From Candidatus Saccharimonadota bacterium (GTDB taxonomy: Bacteria > Patescibacteriota > Saccharimonadia > Saccharimonadales > Saccharimonadaceae): 43,939 bases of DNA. The position numbers and the translations under genes were made by a program. The notes below the pieces were generated by a model that was not told the origin of the DNA, ran no database searches, and saw nothing but the letters and a program-made list of their open reading frames with translations. Below, piece after piece: positions 16,029 through 24,814 of this stretch (the stretch's first letter is position 1; each line of letters starts with the position of its first letter). The DNA lies in assembly GCA_003979185.1 (NCBI GenBank), contig RYWJ01000005.1:1-43939 (forward strand), in the 5' to 3' direction.

Positions 16029-16892
16029 TCATCCAAACATTAGTTTGACAGCATCACGATAAATATTCTTAACCTTATCATATTCTTCTGGATGTTGTTG
16101 AATATAAGTATTGGTCATGACGCCACTATTAATTTCCAATACTAAGAGCTCGTGGTCGGTAGTTTCAATTACGTCAATACTGCAAAATCTCAGTCTCATC
16201 TCTCGAACGGCCCGCTTAGCCAACTCAATAATCGACTTCCTGAGGTGAGCAGGAATTGGTTCCGCTATGGCCCCCTGTTGTAAATTGAACTTCCAGGCTA
16301 GTTGATCAGGCAAAGTTTTCATATAAGACAATCGTTCTGCGCCATCCAGTAGAATAACTCGATATTCATGTAGAATTTTATAGAAAGGCGATAGGCAAGC
16401 CGTGGGGTGGGAGTAAAAGATCTCCGATAATGCCGTAACTAATTGGCGTGGATTTTTTACTTGATAATTTTTTGCTCCTCCAGTACCATAGGTAGGCTTG
16501 ACGACTATATGGCTATTGTGGGAATCTAGATAATGTTTTGCGTATCCGAGCGAATTATGACCGATTGCATAAGCTTCTTGATTGTGAAACTCATAGATGA
16601 TTGTATGTTCGACAACGGGAATATTGGCTTGAGAAAGTACGGCATAGGTGGCAACTTTATCATCTGCAATTTTGCCAGCCGCATAGGGATTGAGATCAAA
16701 TTTATAGCCGACAATATAGTGAACTTGGCCATTTTTCTCAAGACGAACTACCCAATTGTTGGATAAAAGTTCCAAAGTGATATTTTCTTCTTGACAAATA
16801 TCGTATAGTGTGCTAAAATAAGAGAGTAAACCCTCATTCTTGGATGGAAGGGATGGTTTCTTGTGGGGAATTGAGGAATTTTGCTCAGTCAT
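16029..16892 (-). CDS. ATP-grasp family protein (RimK/YheCD-like)
   Basis: A 287-residue ATP-grasp enzyme. The nucleotide-binding region shows VVKPTYGTGGAKNYQV (about 130-147), and the metal-binding end shows DVIETTDHELLVLEINSGVM (about 240-260). Both are typical of ligases that join a carboxyl group to an amine or thiol with ATP. The N-terminal 60 residues resemble YheC/D-type or glutathione-synthase-like proteins; the substrate is unknown. A TATAAT box (16904-16899) lies 6 nt before the ATG, so the message is likely leaderless. It stands alone between tRNA-Cys and a divergent membrane-protein gene. Confidence 0.8.
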   Translation of the reverse strand: MTEQNSSIPHKKPSLPSKNEGLLSYFSTLYDICQEENITLELLSNNWVVRLEKNGQVHYIVGYKFDLNPYAAGKIADDKVATYAVLSQANIPVVEHTIIYEFHNQEAYAIGHNSLGYAKHYLDSHNSHIVVKPTYGTGGAKNYQVKNPRQLVTALSEIFYSHPTACLSPFYKILHEYRVILLDGAERLSYMKTLPDQLAWKFNLQQGAIAEPIPAHLRKSIIELAKRAVREMRLRFCSIDVIETTDHELLVLEINSGVMTNTYIQQHPEEYDKVKNIYRDAVKLMFG

Positions 16893-17024
16893 GACGTGAT
16901 TATAACATCATGATAAATTTTTGGCTAGCTCGTCTTGTATGAACTAATAGTCTGATTATTGAAAATATTTGCAAAGCCTATGGTAAAATATGATTAGAGT
17001 ACTAATAACGTAAAAAGGCAAATC

Positions 17025-17933
17025 ATGGATCCAAACCAAAAAACTGACTCTAATCAACCGTTCAAACAAAATCCTTCTAATGGTTTTGACGCCGCCAATA
17101 CTACCAGCAGCACCGATGCCGTCAATATTGATATTGCTGACGCCAGCGCCATCGACACTGGTATTGCTAGTGCTGATACTACTAACACACCAAAAACGCC
17201 ACTAGCGCAAAATCATGAGGCTTCAAAGTTCGAACAACTAAGGAATATGCAAGGCGGAAAGAAAAATTTCTTGCAGCAGTGGCAAACTTGGGCAATGGCA
17301 GGGGTAGCGATTCTGGCGGTCGCTGGGTTGATTTTTGGCGTGTATGGTATTAACGCTAATGTTGCCTCGCAGCGAAAAATCGAAGAGCTGGAAAAGCAGA
17401 TTACCGAGAAAGATGAACTAATTGCTAAGTATGGTGCACAGTTGGGGCAGATTGTGAACGATTCTAACAAGCCAGGTTACAATGATGATAAGAATGACAA
17501 TAAGAACGATAATGATAAGAATCCCGACAATATCACGGTTGCATCAAAAGACTACATTTATGTTGGCGAATGGGGAATTAAGCTGAAGATTCCAAAGGAA
17601 CTCAAGGTTCTTGCTTATCAGTATATTACCGAAGGTATGTCAACCTATGAAACTATGGTCTTCTGGGGAGTTCCCACTGACACGGTAGAGATTCCAGAAT
17701 TTGCAAAGATTGACAAGAATATGAGCAGCTTAGGCGCACTTAGCCGTATTAGTAAAGCCGAATATGATTTAAACTCAAACTTAGGACAAAAAGTCTATGA
17801 AGATGATTCTTACGTATATCTTTATAGTCATCCGCAGGCTGTTTTTAGTACTGACGAGCAAGAACAAGCGACCGAACAGCGAGCCGTCGACTTGATAGAA
17901 ACTATGCTAACTAAGGATATCTCGAAGTTTTAG
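17025..17933 (+). CDS. Single-pass membrane protein with coiled coil
   Basis: A 302-residue orphan. The first 85 residues are polar and low-complexity (Asn, Thr, Ala, Asp), probably disordered and cytoplasmic. A membrane segment at about 90-109 is followed by a short coiled coil (about 112-140, KIEELEKQITEKDELIAKYG) and an Asn/Asp/Lys linker. A folded domain of about 125 residues (SKDYIYVGEWGIKLKIP to the end) should lie outside the membrane. Similar architecture is common in CPR genomes. I recognise no family. The gene is monocistronic; a weak AAAAGG precedes the ATG. Confidence 0.75.
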   Translation: MDPNQKTDSNQPFKQNPSNGFDAANTTSSTDAVNIDIADASAIDTGIASADTTNTPKTPLAQNHEASKFEQLRNMQGGKKNFLQQWQTWAMAGVAILAVAGLIFGVYGINANVASQRKIEELEKQITEKDELIAKYGAQLGQIVNDSNKPGYNDDKNDNKNDNDKNPDNITVASKDYIYVGEWGIKLKIPKELKVLAYQYITEGMSTYETMVFWGVPTDTVEIPEFAKIDKNMSSLGALSRISKAEYDLNSNLGQKVYEDDSYVYLYSHPQAVFSTDEQEQATEQRAVDLIETMLTKDISKF

Positions 17934-17959
17934 AATTGGGCTGGTTAAAATTACTGCAC

Positions 17960-19303
17960 TTATTTTAGCTTAGCTATATCACTGAAGTAAAATTTATCAT
18001 CAATGCGTTTGAAACGATATTGATATTGGTTTAGGGAAGCCTGATATTTGGCTAAATCCTGTTCGCTATTAGTAACATTTTTGACGGCCGGCTTAAATAG
18101 ATCGTCGAAAGTATAGAAGCTATTTTCTTGATCATCAAAGATTGCTGCGGTAGTAAAGAAATAGAGAACATTGCCTTCCTCACGGGCATCAGTCACGGTT
18201 TCGATAATGTGGCGGTGTGATTGATTGGTACATTGTAAAGTCGGAGTAATGAAGCTATCCGTAGCGCGGTCATAAGTGAAGTCTACGCAACCATGGATAA
18301 AATTTTGTTTAGTAAAATAATCGGCCGTACCAAACAGATCCACGAAAGCCGTGCGTAGATCGGTAGATGGGATCACGATACCAGCATCTGAATCGTAAGT
18401 TACATTGGCATTGAGATTGTTATAGGCCATACCAAGTAAATAACTTGGCTGAATTTCGCTTGCCTTCAAATCATTGCTGTATAGATAATAGGCACTAATC
18501 TTGTCGCCACTAAGATCAAGCTGAAGATTCCGAAGAAGACCACCATAATTATCGACATACCAAGCCGTATCTTTGACGACTTCTGGTTGCGAGGCGGAAT
18601 CATTTTGGTTAGCATTGTTATCACATGTATCCAAGTAGCTGCAATCCTGCTTCATAAAATCAAAGTACTTTGCATCATACAGACAATATCCAAAGTAACC
18701 AACGACAGCGGCAAGGATTAAAATTAAGATGTCACGAATGATGATGCCCGCGCGACGACGACGCTCGACCTTGCGAATCTGCTTATCGGTAAAACTGGTG
18801 AGATCCTTGTGTATACTCTCTTGCAAGGCGGAAATAATCTCGAATTTGCAATTCTCGATCTGCTCACGCACGGAATCTTGAAAGTCAGTGTTTTGGGTCT
18901 TAAGACCTCCGTTAGCTGGCATTTCGATTTGAATCTCGATATTTTGATCGGACTCTTTGACACCATCGGAATCGGTTGTCGACTCACTGGCGTCATTTCT
19001 ACTATTCTTACCAGAGTCTTCGTCGTCGGCACTATGATCTGAGTCATCTTCTGAATCTGAGATGTTTGAGTTGGTATCAGCGCTATTGATTGTAGTATCA
19101 GACTCTTTGGCATTATCTTTATCCTGAGTATCCTGAGCTGTAATCTCGCCCTCTTGAACTTCGGTCGCTTTGGTATTAGATTGGTTAGTGTCGTCTGATT
19201 CGGTTGTTGTATCAGTTGTACTTGGTTTTGTAATTTGATCGTTGTCTGCCTCACCCTTTTGTTCTGCAGTTTTGCCTGCAGACTTTTTTGCATCTTCTGC
19301 CAT
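17960..19303 (-). CDS. Single-pass membrane protein with long acidic disordered N-terminus
   Basis: A 447-residue orphan. Residues 1-125 are highly acidic and Ser/Thr/Asp-rich and surely disordered. A short amphipathic stretch (about 140-180) and a basic KVERRRRAG precede one membrane segment (about 188-208). The C-terminal part (about 240-447) looks like an external folded domain with no recognised motif. Its topology mirrors the convergent gene at 17025: disordered tail inside, domain outside. A TATAAT box and GAGAGG lie before the ATG, so this gene has a normal leader. Confidence 0.75.
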   Translation of the reverse strand: MAEDAKKSAGKTAEQKGEADNDQITKPSTTDTTTESDDTNQSNTKATEVQEGEITAQDTQDKDNAKESDTTINSADTNSNISDSEDDSDHSADDEDSGKNSRNDASESTTDSDGVKESDQNIEIQIEMPANGGLKTQNTDFQDSVREQIENCKFEIISALQESIHKDLTSFTDKQIRKVERRRRAGIIIRDILILILAAVVGYFGYCLYDAKYFDFMKQDCSYLDTCDNNANQNDSASQPEVVKDTAWYVDNYGGLLRNLQLDLSGDKISAYYLYSNDLKASEIQPSYLLGMAYNNLNANVTYDSDAGIVIPSTDLRTAFVDLFGTADYFTKQNFIHGCVDFTYDRATDSFITPTLQCTNQSHRHIIETVTDAREEGNVLYFFTTAAIFDDQENSFYTFDDLFKPAVKNVTNSEQDLAKYQASLNQYQYRFKRIDDKFYFSDIAKLK

Positions 19304-19385
19304 ATTGTACCTCTCTTTGTGTTCTGATTATAGCACGAATTCTAAATTTGCGTAAACAGTTTTGGTAGCTATCTTGGGTATTGAA

Positions 19386-19414
19386 TTGACTTTTTCGGTT
19401 AAAACGCTTATACT
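19386..19414 (+). promoter_or_regulatory. Promoter of small membrane protein gene
   Basis: TTGACT (19386-19391), 17-nt spacer, TATACT (19409-19414). Confidence 0.75.
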
Positions 19415-19461
19415 TAAACTAACATATTAAAACTAAAAAACTTCGAGAAGGAGTTGAAAAA

Positions 19462-19809
19462 ATGGCAACTAAAACAACTGCGAAAACTGCCAAAACTACC
19501 ACTAAAACTAAAACCACTCAGAGTAAGCCAAAGACCGTTGCGGCTACGCGAACGCCACGAGAAGTAATCGTGCCTGAAGACTACGAGCCAATTGGTATGT
19601 GGGGATACTTTGGGTATCAGCTACTTTTTGCAATCCCGTTGATCGGCTGGGTGCTTTGTGTAATGTTTGCGCTCACGGCCCGGAATTATAATTTGCGTAA
19701 TTTCGCACGTTCGCAATTTTGTTATTTGATTATTGCGATTGTTCTTTTCTGTCTCTTGGCGGGACTTGGCGTCTTGAATACGGTTATTGATGCGTTGATG
19801 AATCAATAA
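19462..19809 (+). CDS. Small membrane protein with Lys/Thr-rich tail
   Basis: A 115-residue protein. The first 35 residues are almost only Lys, Thr, Ala and Ser in a KTTAKTAKTTTKTK pattern, resembling histone-H1-like tails that could bind nucleic acid or acidic polymers. Two membrane segments follow (about 49-72 and 84-108) with an NYNLRNFARSQF loop between them. The strong promoter and GAAGGAG ribosome site suggest good expression. I do not recognise a named family beyond this architecture. Confidence 0.75.
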   Translation: MATKTTAKTAKTTTKTKTTQSKPKTVAATRTPREVIVPEDYEPIGMWGYFGYQLLFAIPLIGWVLCVMFALTARNYNLRNFARSQFCYLIIAIVLFCLLAGLGVLNTVIDALMNQ

Positions 19810-19836
19810 CTGCTAGACAAAACCAGTTTAGTTCGG

Positions 19837-19842
19837 TATAAT
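19837..19842 (+). promoter_or_regulatory. -10 box of the lemA operon
   Basis: TATAAT followed by a leader with AAGGAG (19856-19861) before ATG 19869. Confidence 0.6.
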
Positions 19843-19868
19843 AAATATATTATTTAAGGAGTTATGAT

Positions 19869-20453
19869 ATGAGTGCAGGATGGATTATTGCAATTATCGT
19901 TGTCGTAGTTATCATATTGCTAGTTGGTCTAGTAATGGGAACTTATAACGGATTAGTAAAGTTAAATGAGCGCGTGAATGAAGCTTGGTCGGATATTACA
20001 GTTCAGTTGAAATATCGTGCCGACTTAATCCCGAATCTTGTTGAAACTGTTAAGGGCTATGCAACTCACGAAAAGAGTGCATTTGAGGATGTCACTAAAG
20101 CTCGCGCCGCAGTGATGGGCGCAAAAAATGTCAAAGATACTGCTGAAGCGGAGCGTTCACTTGAGGGGGCTTTGTCAAAGATTTTTGCAATCGCTGAGTC
20201 TTATCCAGAGTTGAAAGCCAATACGAATTTCCAACAACTACAGTTACAACTGCAGGACGTAGAGGATAAAATTCAGGCAGCTCGTCGTTTTTATAATGCG
20301 GGAGCTAAAGAATTGAACACTAAGATTAAGATGTTCCCATCCAATGTTATTAATAATATGGTTGGTCACTTCCAGAAACGCGAATATTACGAAGTACCAG
20401 AAGCGGAGCAGGCTAAGATTGAGCAAGCTCCAGAAGTAAAGTTCAATAGCTAG
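19869..20453 (+). CDS. lemA: LemA family protein
   Basis: A 194-residue LemA protein: an N-terminal membrane segment (about 4-26) followed by a helical bundle. Family hallmarks are NGLVKLNERVNEAWSDITVQLKYRADLIPNLVETVKGYA and the later ARRFYNAGAKELNTKI...FPSN. LemA proteins are membrane-anchored with the bundle outside; their biochemical role is unclear. The neighbouring HtpX protease gene starts 4 nt after the stop, the usual partner for lemA, and the two are surely co-transcribed. Confidence 0.94.
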   Translation: MSAGWIIAIIVVVVIILLVGLVMGTYNGLVKLNERVNEAWSDITVQLKYRADLIPNLVETVKGYATHEKSAFEDVTKARAAVMGAKNVKDTAEAERSLEGALSKIFAIAESYPELKANTNFQQLQLQLQDVEDKIQAARRFYNAGAKELNTKIKMFPSNVINNMVGHFQKREYYEVPEAEQAKIEQAPEVKFNS

Positions 20454-20457
20454 ACTG

Positions 20458-21336
20458 ATGTATAAACAAATTGCCGCTAACAAACGAAATACTGCGTTAA
20501 TAATGTTCTTCTTTATCTTGTTGATCGCAGCGATTGGTTGGTTAGTGGCATTTTTCATGCATGATTATTGGGTAGCGATCTGGGTGTTAATTATCGCTAC
20601 GATATATGCAATTATTCAATATTTTGCTTCGGCGAAGCTTGCGGTAATGATGACTGGCGCAAAGCAGATTCGGAAAAGAGACAATCCGCGCTTATATAAT
20701 ACGGTCGAGAATCTCTCGATTGCAACTGGGTTACCAATGCCAAAAGTCTATATTATAGATGATCCAGCACCGAATGCTTTTGCGACTGGTCGTGATCCAG
20801 CCCACGCAGTAGTGGCGGCAACGACGGGTTTGCTTGATATTATGGATAACAAAGAATTGACGGCAGTGATGGCGCATGAGATGTCACATGTGAAGAATTA
20901 TGATATTCGAGTATCAATGATCACGTTTGGTTTAGTTTGCATCATAGGTTATATTACTGATTTGGCGGTGCGGATGATTTTCTACACAAATCGTCATGAT
21001 AGTGATGATAATAGCCCTGTGGGAGTAGTAGTACTGTTTGTTGTGTCGCTTTTGGCACCGCTGGCGGCGTCGCTTGCGCAGTTGGCAGTGTCACGTGAGC
21101 GTGAATATTTGGCGGATGCCTCTGCGGCGCATATTACGCGTTATCCTGAAGGGATGATCTCAGCCTTGAAGAAGTTGGATACACATGCGCGCCCAATGCA
21201 CCGTCAGAATCCTGCGACAGAGGGCTTGTTTATCAATAATCCTCTTCGTAAGGGAGCTGTGAATAACTTGTTTAGTACTCACCCGCCAATCGAAAAACGT
21301 ATTGAGAGGTTGGAGCATGGCAAAAACAGCTTCTAA
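20458..21336 (+). CDS. htpX: HtpX-type membrane zinc metalloprotease
   Basis: A 292-residue M48 protease of the cytoplasmic membrane that removes misfolded membrane proteins. Four hydrophobic segments are seen (about 13-33, 38-57, 150-175, 190-212). The zinc site is H140-E-M-S-H144, with the third ligand in SREREYLADA. The C-terminal FSTHPPIEKRIERL motif is typical. It follows lemA directly. The next gene starts within its last 20 nt, so three genes form one operon. Confidence 0.95.
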   Translation: MYKQIAANKRNTALIMFFFILLIAAIGWLVAFFMHDYWVAIWVLIIATIYAIIQYFASAKLAVMMTGAKQIRKRDNPRLYNTVENLSIATGLPMPKVYIIDDPAPNAFATGRDPAHAVVAATTGLLDIMDNKELTAVMAHEMSHVKNYDIRVSMITFGLVCIIGYITDLAVRMIFYTNRHDSDDNSPVGVVVLFVVSLLAPLAASLAQLAVSREREYLADASAAHITRYPEGMISALKKLDTHARPMHRQNPATEGLFINNPLRKGAVNNLFSTHPPIEKRIERLEHGKNSF

Positions 21337-22399
21337 AAAAACTTCGTCAGCTAAAGGTTCAAAAAAATCTTCACCATTTAAAGCCGTGAAGGGTTTTATG
21401 CAAGTCCAGCGCGCAAGGTGGAAAGAATTTCGCAAGGATAAAGTCAAGCTACACAAAAGTTTTCGTCGTTCCTATCGAGAAGATTATATTAGAAAAACTC
21501 AAACTCCGGGTTTACTCTCGCATGCGATGACAACTTTTCAGTTTATTTTTAAGCATTGGCGGACTTTTATTCCGTTCATTCTTCTGATGGCGGTTATGTA
21601 TGTTGTTCTGGTTGGTTTGCTGAGCGAAGATCTCTATCAGCAATTTCAGGCATCAATTGATGAATCTAGTAGTGAGTTGGCTAGTGGTCAGATTGGTAAT
21701 TTTGCTAAGGCTGGATTACTACTGATCTCAACCATTACGACTGGGGGTTTAGATACTGGGATGGGTGAATCGCAGCTGATTTTCATGGTTCTCCTGTTTT
21801 TGATTATGTGGCTTGTAACGATCTACTTGATGCGACATTTTATGGCTGGAGGGAAACCACGTCTACGGGATGGCATTTATAATGCCTTGGGGCCATTGAT
21901 TTCTACACTGCTGGTTTTTGTGGTGATTTTTATTCAGGCGTTACCATTAATGCTAGTAGCGATTACGTATTCAGCTGCGCAGGTCACGGATTTTCTCTCG
22001 GAGCCATTTTACGCTTTGGTTTATTTTCTCTTCGCAGCAGTAATGATTATAATTTCCGTGTATCTTTTGTCGAGCTCGATTCTGGCACTTGTCGCGGTGA
22101 CAGCACCAGGAGTTTATCCCATGCGAGCCTTATTCTCGACGTCAGACCTAATGGCTGGAAGGCGCACGAAATTTATTATTCGAGTAATTTATCTGATTTT
22201 AACAGTCATACTATTATATGTACTTATTATGACGCCAATTATTTTGCTTGATATGTGGCTGAAGAATATATGGGAGTGGATCTATGGTATCCCGATTGTA
22301 TCATTTTGTATGCTTTTGCTGACATGTTTTGTGTTTATTTATGCTACGGCATATTTATATCGTTATTATCGCTGGCTCCTGGACTATCAAGAAAAATAG
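21317..22399 (+). CDS. Polytopic membrane protein with basic N-terminus
   Basis: A 360-residue orphan. The first 60 residues are strongly basic (Lys/Arg/Ser: KTASKKTSSAKGSKKSS and so on), followed by about six hydrophobic segments between 75 and 350. ATG 21317 has TTGGAG upstream and overlaps the end of htpX, so translation is coupled. The function is unknown; co-transcription with lemA-htpX suggests a link to envelope quality control. A longer reading from 21302 is possible but lacks a ribosome site. Confidence 0.75.
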   Translation: MAKTASKKTSSAKGSKKSSPFKAVKGFMQVQRARWKEFRKDKVKLHKSFRRSYREDYIRKTQTPGLLSHAMTTFQFIFKHWRTFIPFILLMAVMYVVLVGLLSEDLYQQFQASIDESSSELASGQIGNFAKAGLLLISTITTGGLDTGMGESQLIFMVLLFLIMWLVTIYLMRHFMAGGKPRLRDGIYNALGPLISTLLVFVVIFIQALPLMLVAITYSAAQVTDFLSEPFYALVYFLFAAVMIIISVYLLSSSILALVAVTAPGVYPMRALFSTSDLMAGRRTKFIIRVIYLILTVILLYVLIMTPIILLDMWLKNIWEWIYGIPIVSFCMLLLTCFVFIYATAYLYRYYRWLLDYQEK

Positions 22400-22458
22400 C
22401 GATCCGTACCTAGAATTTTCAAAAAATGTTAAAATAGACATAACATTTGGAGGTATAA

Positions 22459-24441
22459 ATGAACAAGGCTGAGGCACAAGAGCGTATTCTGAAGTTGCGC
22501 GAGCTAATTAATGATTATCGCTATCACTATCATGTTTTGGATGAGTCTACCATGTCGGAAGCGGCGGCAGATTCTTTGAAGCATGAACTATCGGAATTAG
22601 AGAGAGAGTTTCCAGAATTGATCACTCCAGATTCGCCAACTCAGCGTGTAGCCGGTAAAGCATTGAGCAAGTTTGAAAAAGTTGCGCATGCTGAGCGGAT
22701 GATTTCGCTGGCGGATGTATTTTCCGAAGATGAAGTGCGCGAGTGGGTGATTAGCAATGAAAAACTTGCTGGTAGAATTACGGAGTTCTTCACAGATATT
22801 AAGATGGATGGTTTAGCTTGTGCTTTGCATTACGAGAATGGGCTATTGGTTCGAGCGGTGACCCGTGGGGATGGATTAATCGGTGAGGATGTAACGATGA
22901 ATGTGCGTACGATTGAAAATGTGCCGCTAAGTATTGCAGAAACTGATCATGTTGAGGTACGTGGCGAGATTGTGATTTTTAAGAAAGATTTTGAAGAGCT
23001 TAATGCTCGACAGAAAAAAATCGGCGAGAAACCTTTTGCAAATCCTCGCAATTTAGCGGCTGGCAGTATTCGGCAACTCGATCCTAAGATTGCTGCTAGC
23101 CGTAAATTGAGATTTATGGCGTATGACTTGGTGACGCCAAATCTCCCAAAGCATAGTGAAGCTTATCAGAAGCTACGTAAACTGGGATTTAGTACTAGTG
23201 GTGAGGATAAAGTTTTTACAAAGATTGAGGATGTCTTTACGGAGATCAAACATCTGGCAAGCCACCGTCAAACTTTACCATTCAATACTGATGGTATGGT
23301 GATTAAGATCAATGACCGTAAAGTTTATCAGAAATTAGGGATCGTTGGCAAAACTCCTCGGGGTGCGGTAGCGTTTAAGTTTCCAGCTGAGGAGGTAACG
23401 ACGACCGTTAAGGATATTGTGATCTCGATCGGTCGTACTGGTGCAGCGACGCCGGTGGCGATTCTGAAGCCTGTACAATTAGCTGGTAGCCGGGTAAGGC
23501 ATGCTAGTTTGCACAATGCGGACGAGATTAAACGTCTGGATGTCAGAGTTGGTGATACGGTGATTATTTACAAGGCCGGAGATATTATTCCGCAGGTAAA
23601 AGAGGTTCTAAAAACTTTGCGACCAGAGGGGACAGAAGAATTTGATTATGTGATAGCACTAAGGAAGCAATATCCAGAGCTAGAGTTTGAGCGAGCTGAT
23701 GGTGAGGTGGTTTATCGAGTGAAGGGCGAGAATTCGGATTTGATTTTGAAGCGAGCTTTGGAATATTACGCTTCTAAATCAGCTTTGGACATTGATGGTC
23801 TAGGTGAAAAAAATGTGGTAGCTTTAGTCGATTCAGGTTTAGTGAGAAGTATCGCAGACCTATATCGTTTAACGGAGCATAAAGTTGCCAGCCTGGAGCG
23901 ATTTGCGGAGCTTTCAGCGCATAATCTAGTGACGGCGATTCAGAATAGTAAGACTCCCGCTCTCAATAAATTTATCACAGCTTTAGGTATTCGACATGTG
24001 GGTGTGCAGACGGCGACTACTTTGGCGCGTGGGTTTGGTAGTATTGAAAAGTTGGAGCTTGCTTCTGAGGAAGAACTTTTGAAGCTGCCCGATATTGGCA
24101 AAGTTGTAGCGGAATCAATTTTGGCTTATTTTGCCGATGAGGATAATTTGAAAATGTTAGCCGAGTTGAAAGAATTGGGAGTGCGTCCAGAGATGGTCGC
24201 AAGTGGGAACTTGCCTTTGACGGGTAAGAACTATGTGATTACTGGCACGCTTTCAGGCATGGGGCGTGAGGAGGCGGAGGACAAATTGCGTGCGCTAGGG
24301 GCAACGATCACGAGCGGTGTTACTAAGAAAACTACCGCTTTGATCGTAGGCGAAAAACCGGGAAAAAGTAAAGTCGAGAAGGCTGATCAGCTAAATGTCG
24401 CAACTATAGGCGAAGAGGAGCTACTGGGTCTACTCAAATAG
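22459..24441 (+). CDS. ligA: NAD-dependent DNA ligase lacking the zinc-finger cysteines
   Basis: A 660-residue NAD-dependent DNA ligase that seals nicks in replication and repair. Domain Ia is at the N-terminus (YRYHYHVLDES). The adenylated lysine is K115 in KMDG. The OB fold, the helix-hairpin-helix region (LPDIGKVVAESIL) and a C-terminal BRCT domain (KNYVITGTLSGMGREEAEDKL) are all present. Oddly, the segment where LigA normally has a four-cysteine zinc finger (about 395-430) has no cysteine at all; the stretch reads ALRKQYPELEFERADGEVVYR. The only cysteine in the protein is in GLACALH. GGAGG precedes the ATG. Confidence 0.95.
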   Translation: MNKAEAQERILKLRELINDYRYHYHVLDESTMSEAAADSLKHELSELEREFPELITPDSPTQRVAGKALSKFEKVAHAERMISLADVFSEDEVREWVISNEKLAGRITEFFTDIKMDGLACALHYENGLLVRAVTRGDGLIGEDVTMNVRTIENVPLSIAETDHVEVRGEIVIFKKDFEELNARQKKIGEKPFANPRNLAAGSIRQLDPKIAASRKLRFMAYDLVTPNLPKHSEAYQKLRKLGFSTSGEDKVFTKIEDVFTEIKHLASHRQTLPFNTDGMVIKINDRKVYQKLGIVGKTPRGAVAFKFPAEEVTTTVKDIVISIGRTGAATPVAILKPVQLAGSRVRHASLHNADEIKRLDVRVGDTVIIYKAGDIIPQVKEVLKTLRPEGTEEFDYVIALRKQYPELEFERADGEVVYRVKGENSDLILKRALEYYASKSALDIDGLGEKNVVALVDSGLVRSIADLYRLTEHKVASLERFAELSAHNLVTAIQNSKTPALNKFITALGIRHVGVQTATTLARGFGSIEKLELASEEELLKLPDIGKVVAESILAYFADEDNLKMLAELKELGVRPEMVASGNLPLTGKNYVITGTLSGMGREEAEDKLRALGATITSGVTKKTTALIVGEKPGKSKVEKADQLNVATIGEEELLGLLK

Positions 24442-24446
24442 GAGAA

Positions 24447-24468
24447 AGGCGCACCGTTGAGGTGCGCC
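24447..24468 (-). terminator. Terminator of the small minus-strand unit
   Basis: GGCGCACC pairs with GGTGCGCC around a 5-nt loop. Read on the minus strand it is followed by TTTCT. It may also stop ligA transcripts from the other side, though no T-run follows on the plus strand. Confidence 0.6.
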
Positions 24469-24479
24469 GTGAGGTTGTG

Positions 24480-24581
24480 TCATGCTGCAGCAGGAGCGAA
24501 AAACTGAGGGTCGTCGAGGTCGACTTCTTCGAACACCAATCGCTGATAGTTAAGATTGAACTCTTCGGCCACATCGATCAT
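24480..24581 (-). CDS. Possible 33-residue small protein
   Basis: A small open frame, MIDVAEEFNLNY...DDPQFFAPAAA, followed by a terminator hairpin. Its codon use is G+C-rich like the orphan genes at 8673, 27763 and 29980. A near-perfect ribosome site (AGGAGG, 24615-24610) lies 6 nt before another ATG at 24603. That frame is offset by one base and stops after 17 codons. Either the small protein starts at 24581 without its own ribosome site, or a frameshift (biological or sequencing) joins the two. It is acidic with a hydrophobic Ala-rich C-terminus. Confidence 0.4.
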   Translation of the reverse strand: MIDVAEEFNLNYQRLVFEEVDLDDPQFFAPAAA

Positions 24582-24814
24582 AATTCTTGATAGACTTGCA
24601 CATAGTATACCTCCTCTATTTAGTACAAGACGCACTACATGACACTGATTATATTAACGTACGCGGCTCGTAGCCGAACGGTATATTTAGTTTTTATCAT
24701 AAGTGGATTCAAATAGCAATGCCTTTGCGGGATAATTAGCTATGAATCTTACTGAATTTAGGAGATTTTTAGTAAAACTTGCACCTAAAGAAATTTTCAG
24801 TATATAATATATGT

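Noticed and set aside
15820..16032. A 70-codon minus-strand frame
   Set aside because: It runs through the tRNA-Cys gene.
18724..19293. A 189-codon minus-strand frame
   Set aside because: It is a shifted reading of the low-complexity acidic region of the gene at 17960; the product is an implausible Gln/Lys/Arg repeat.
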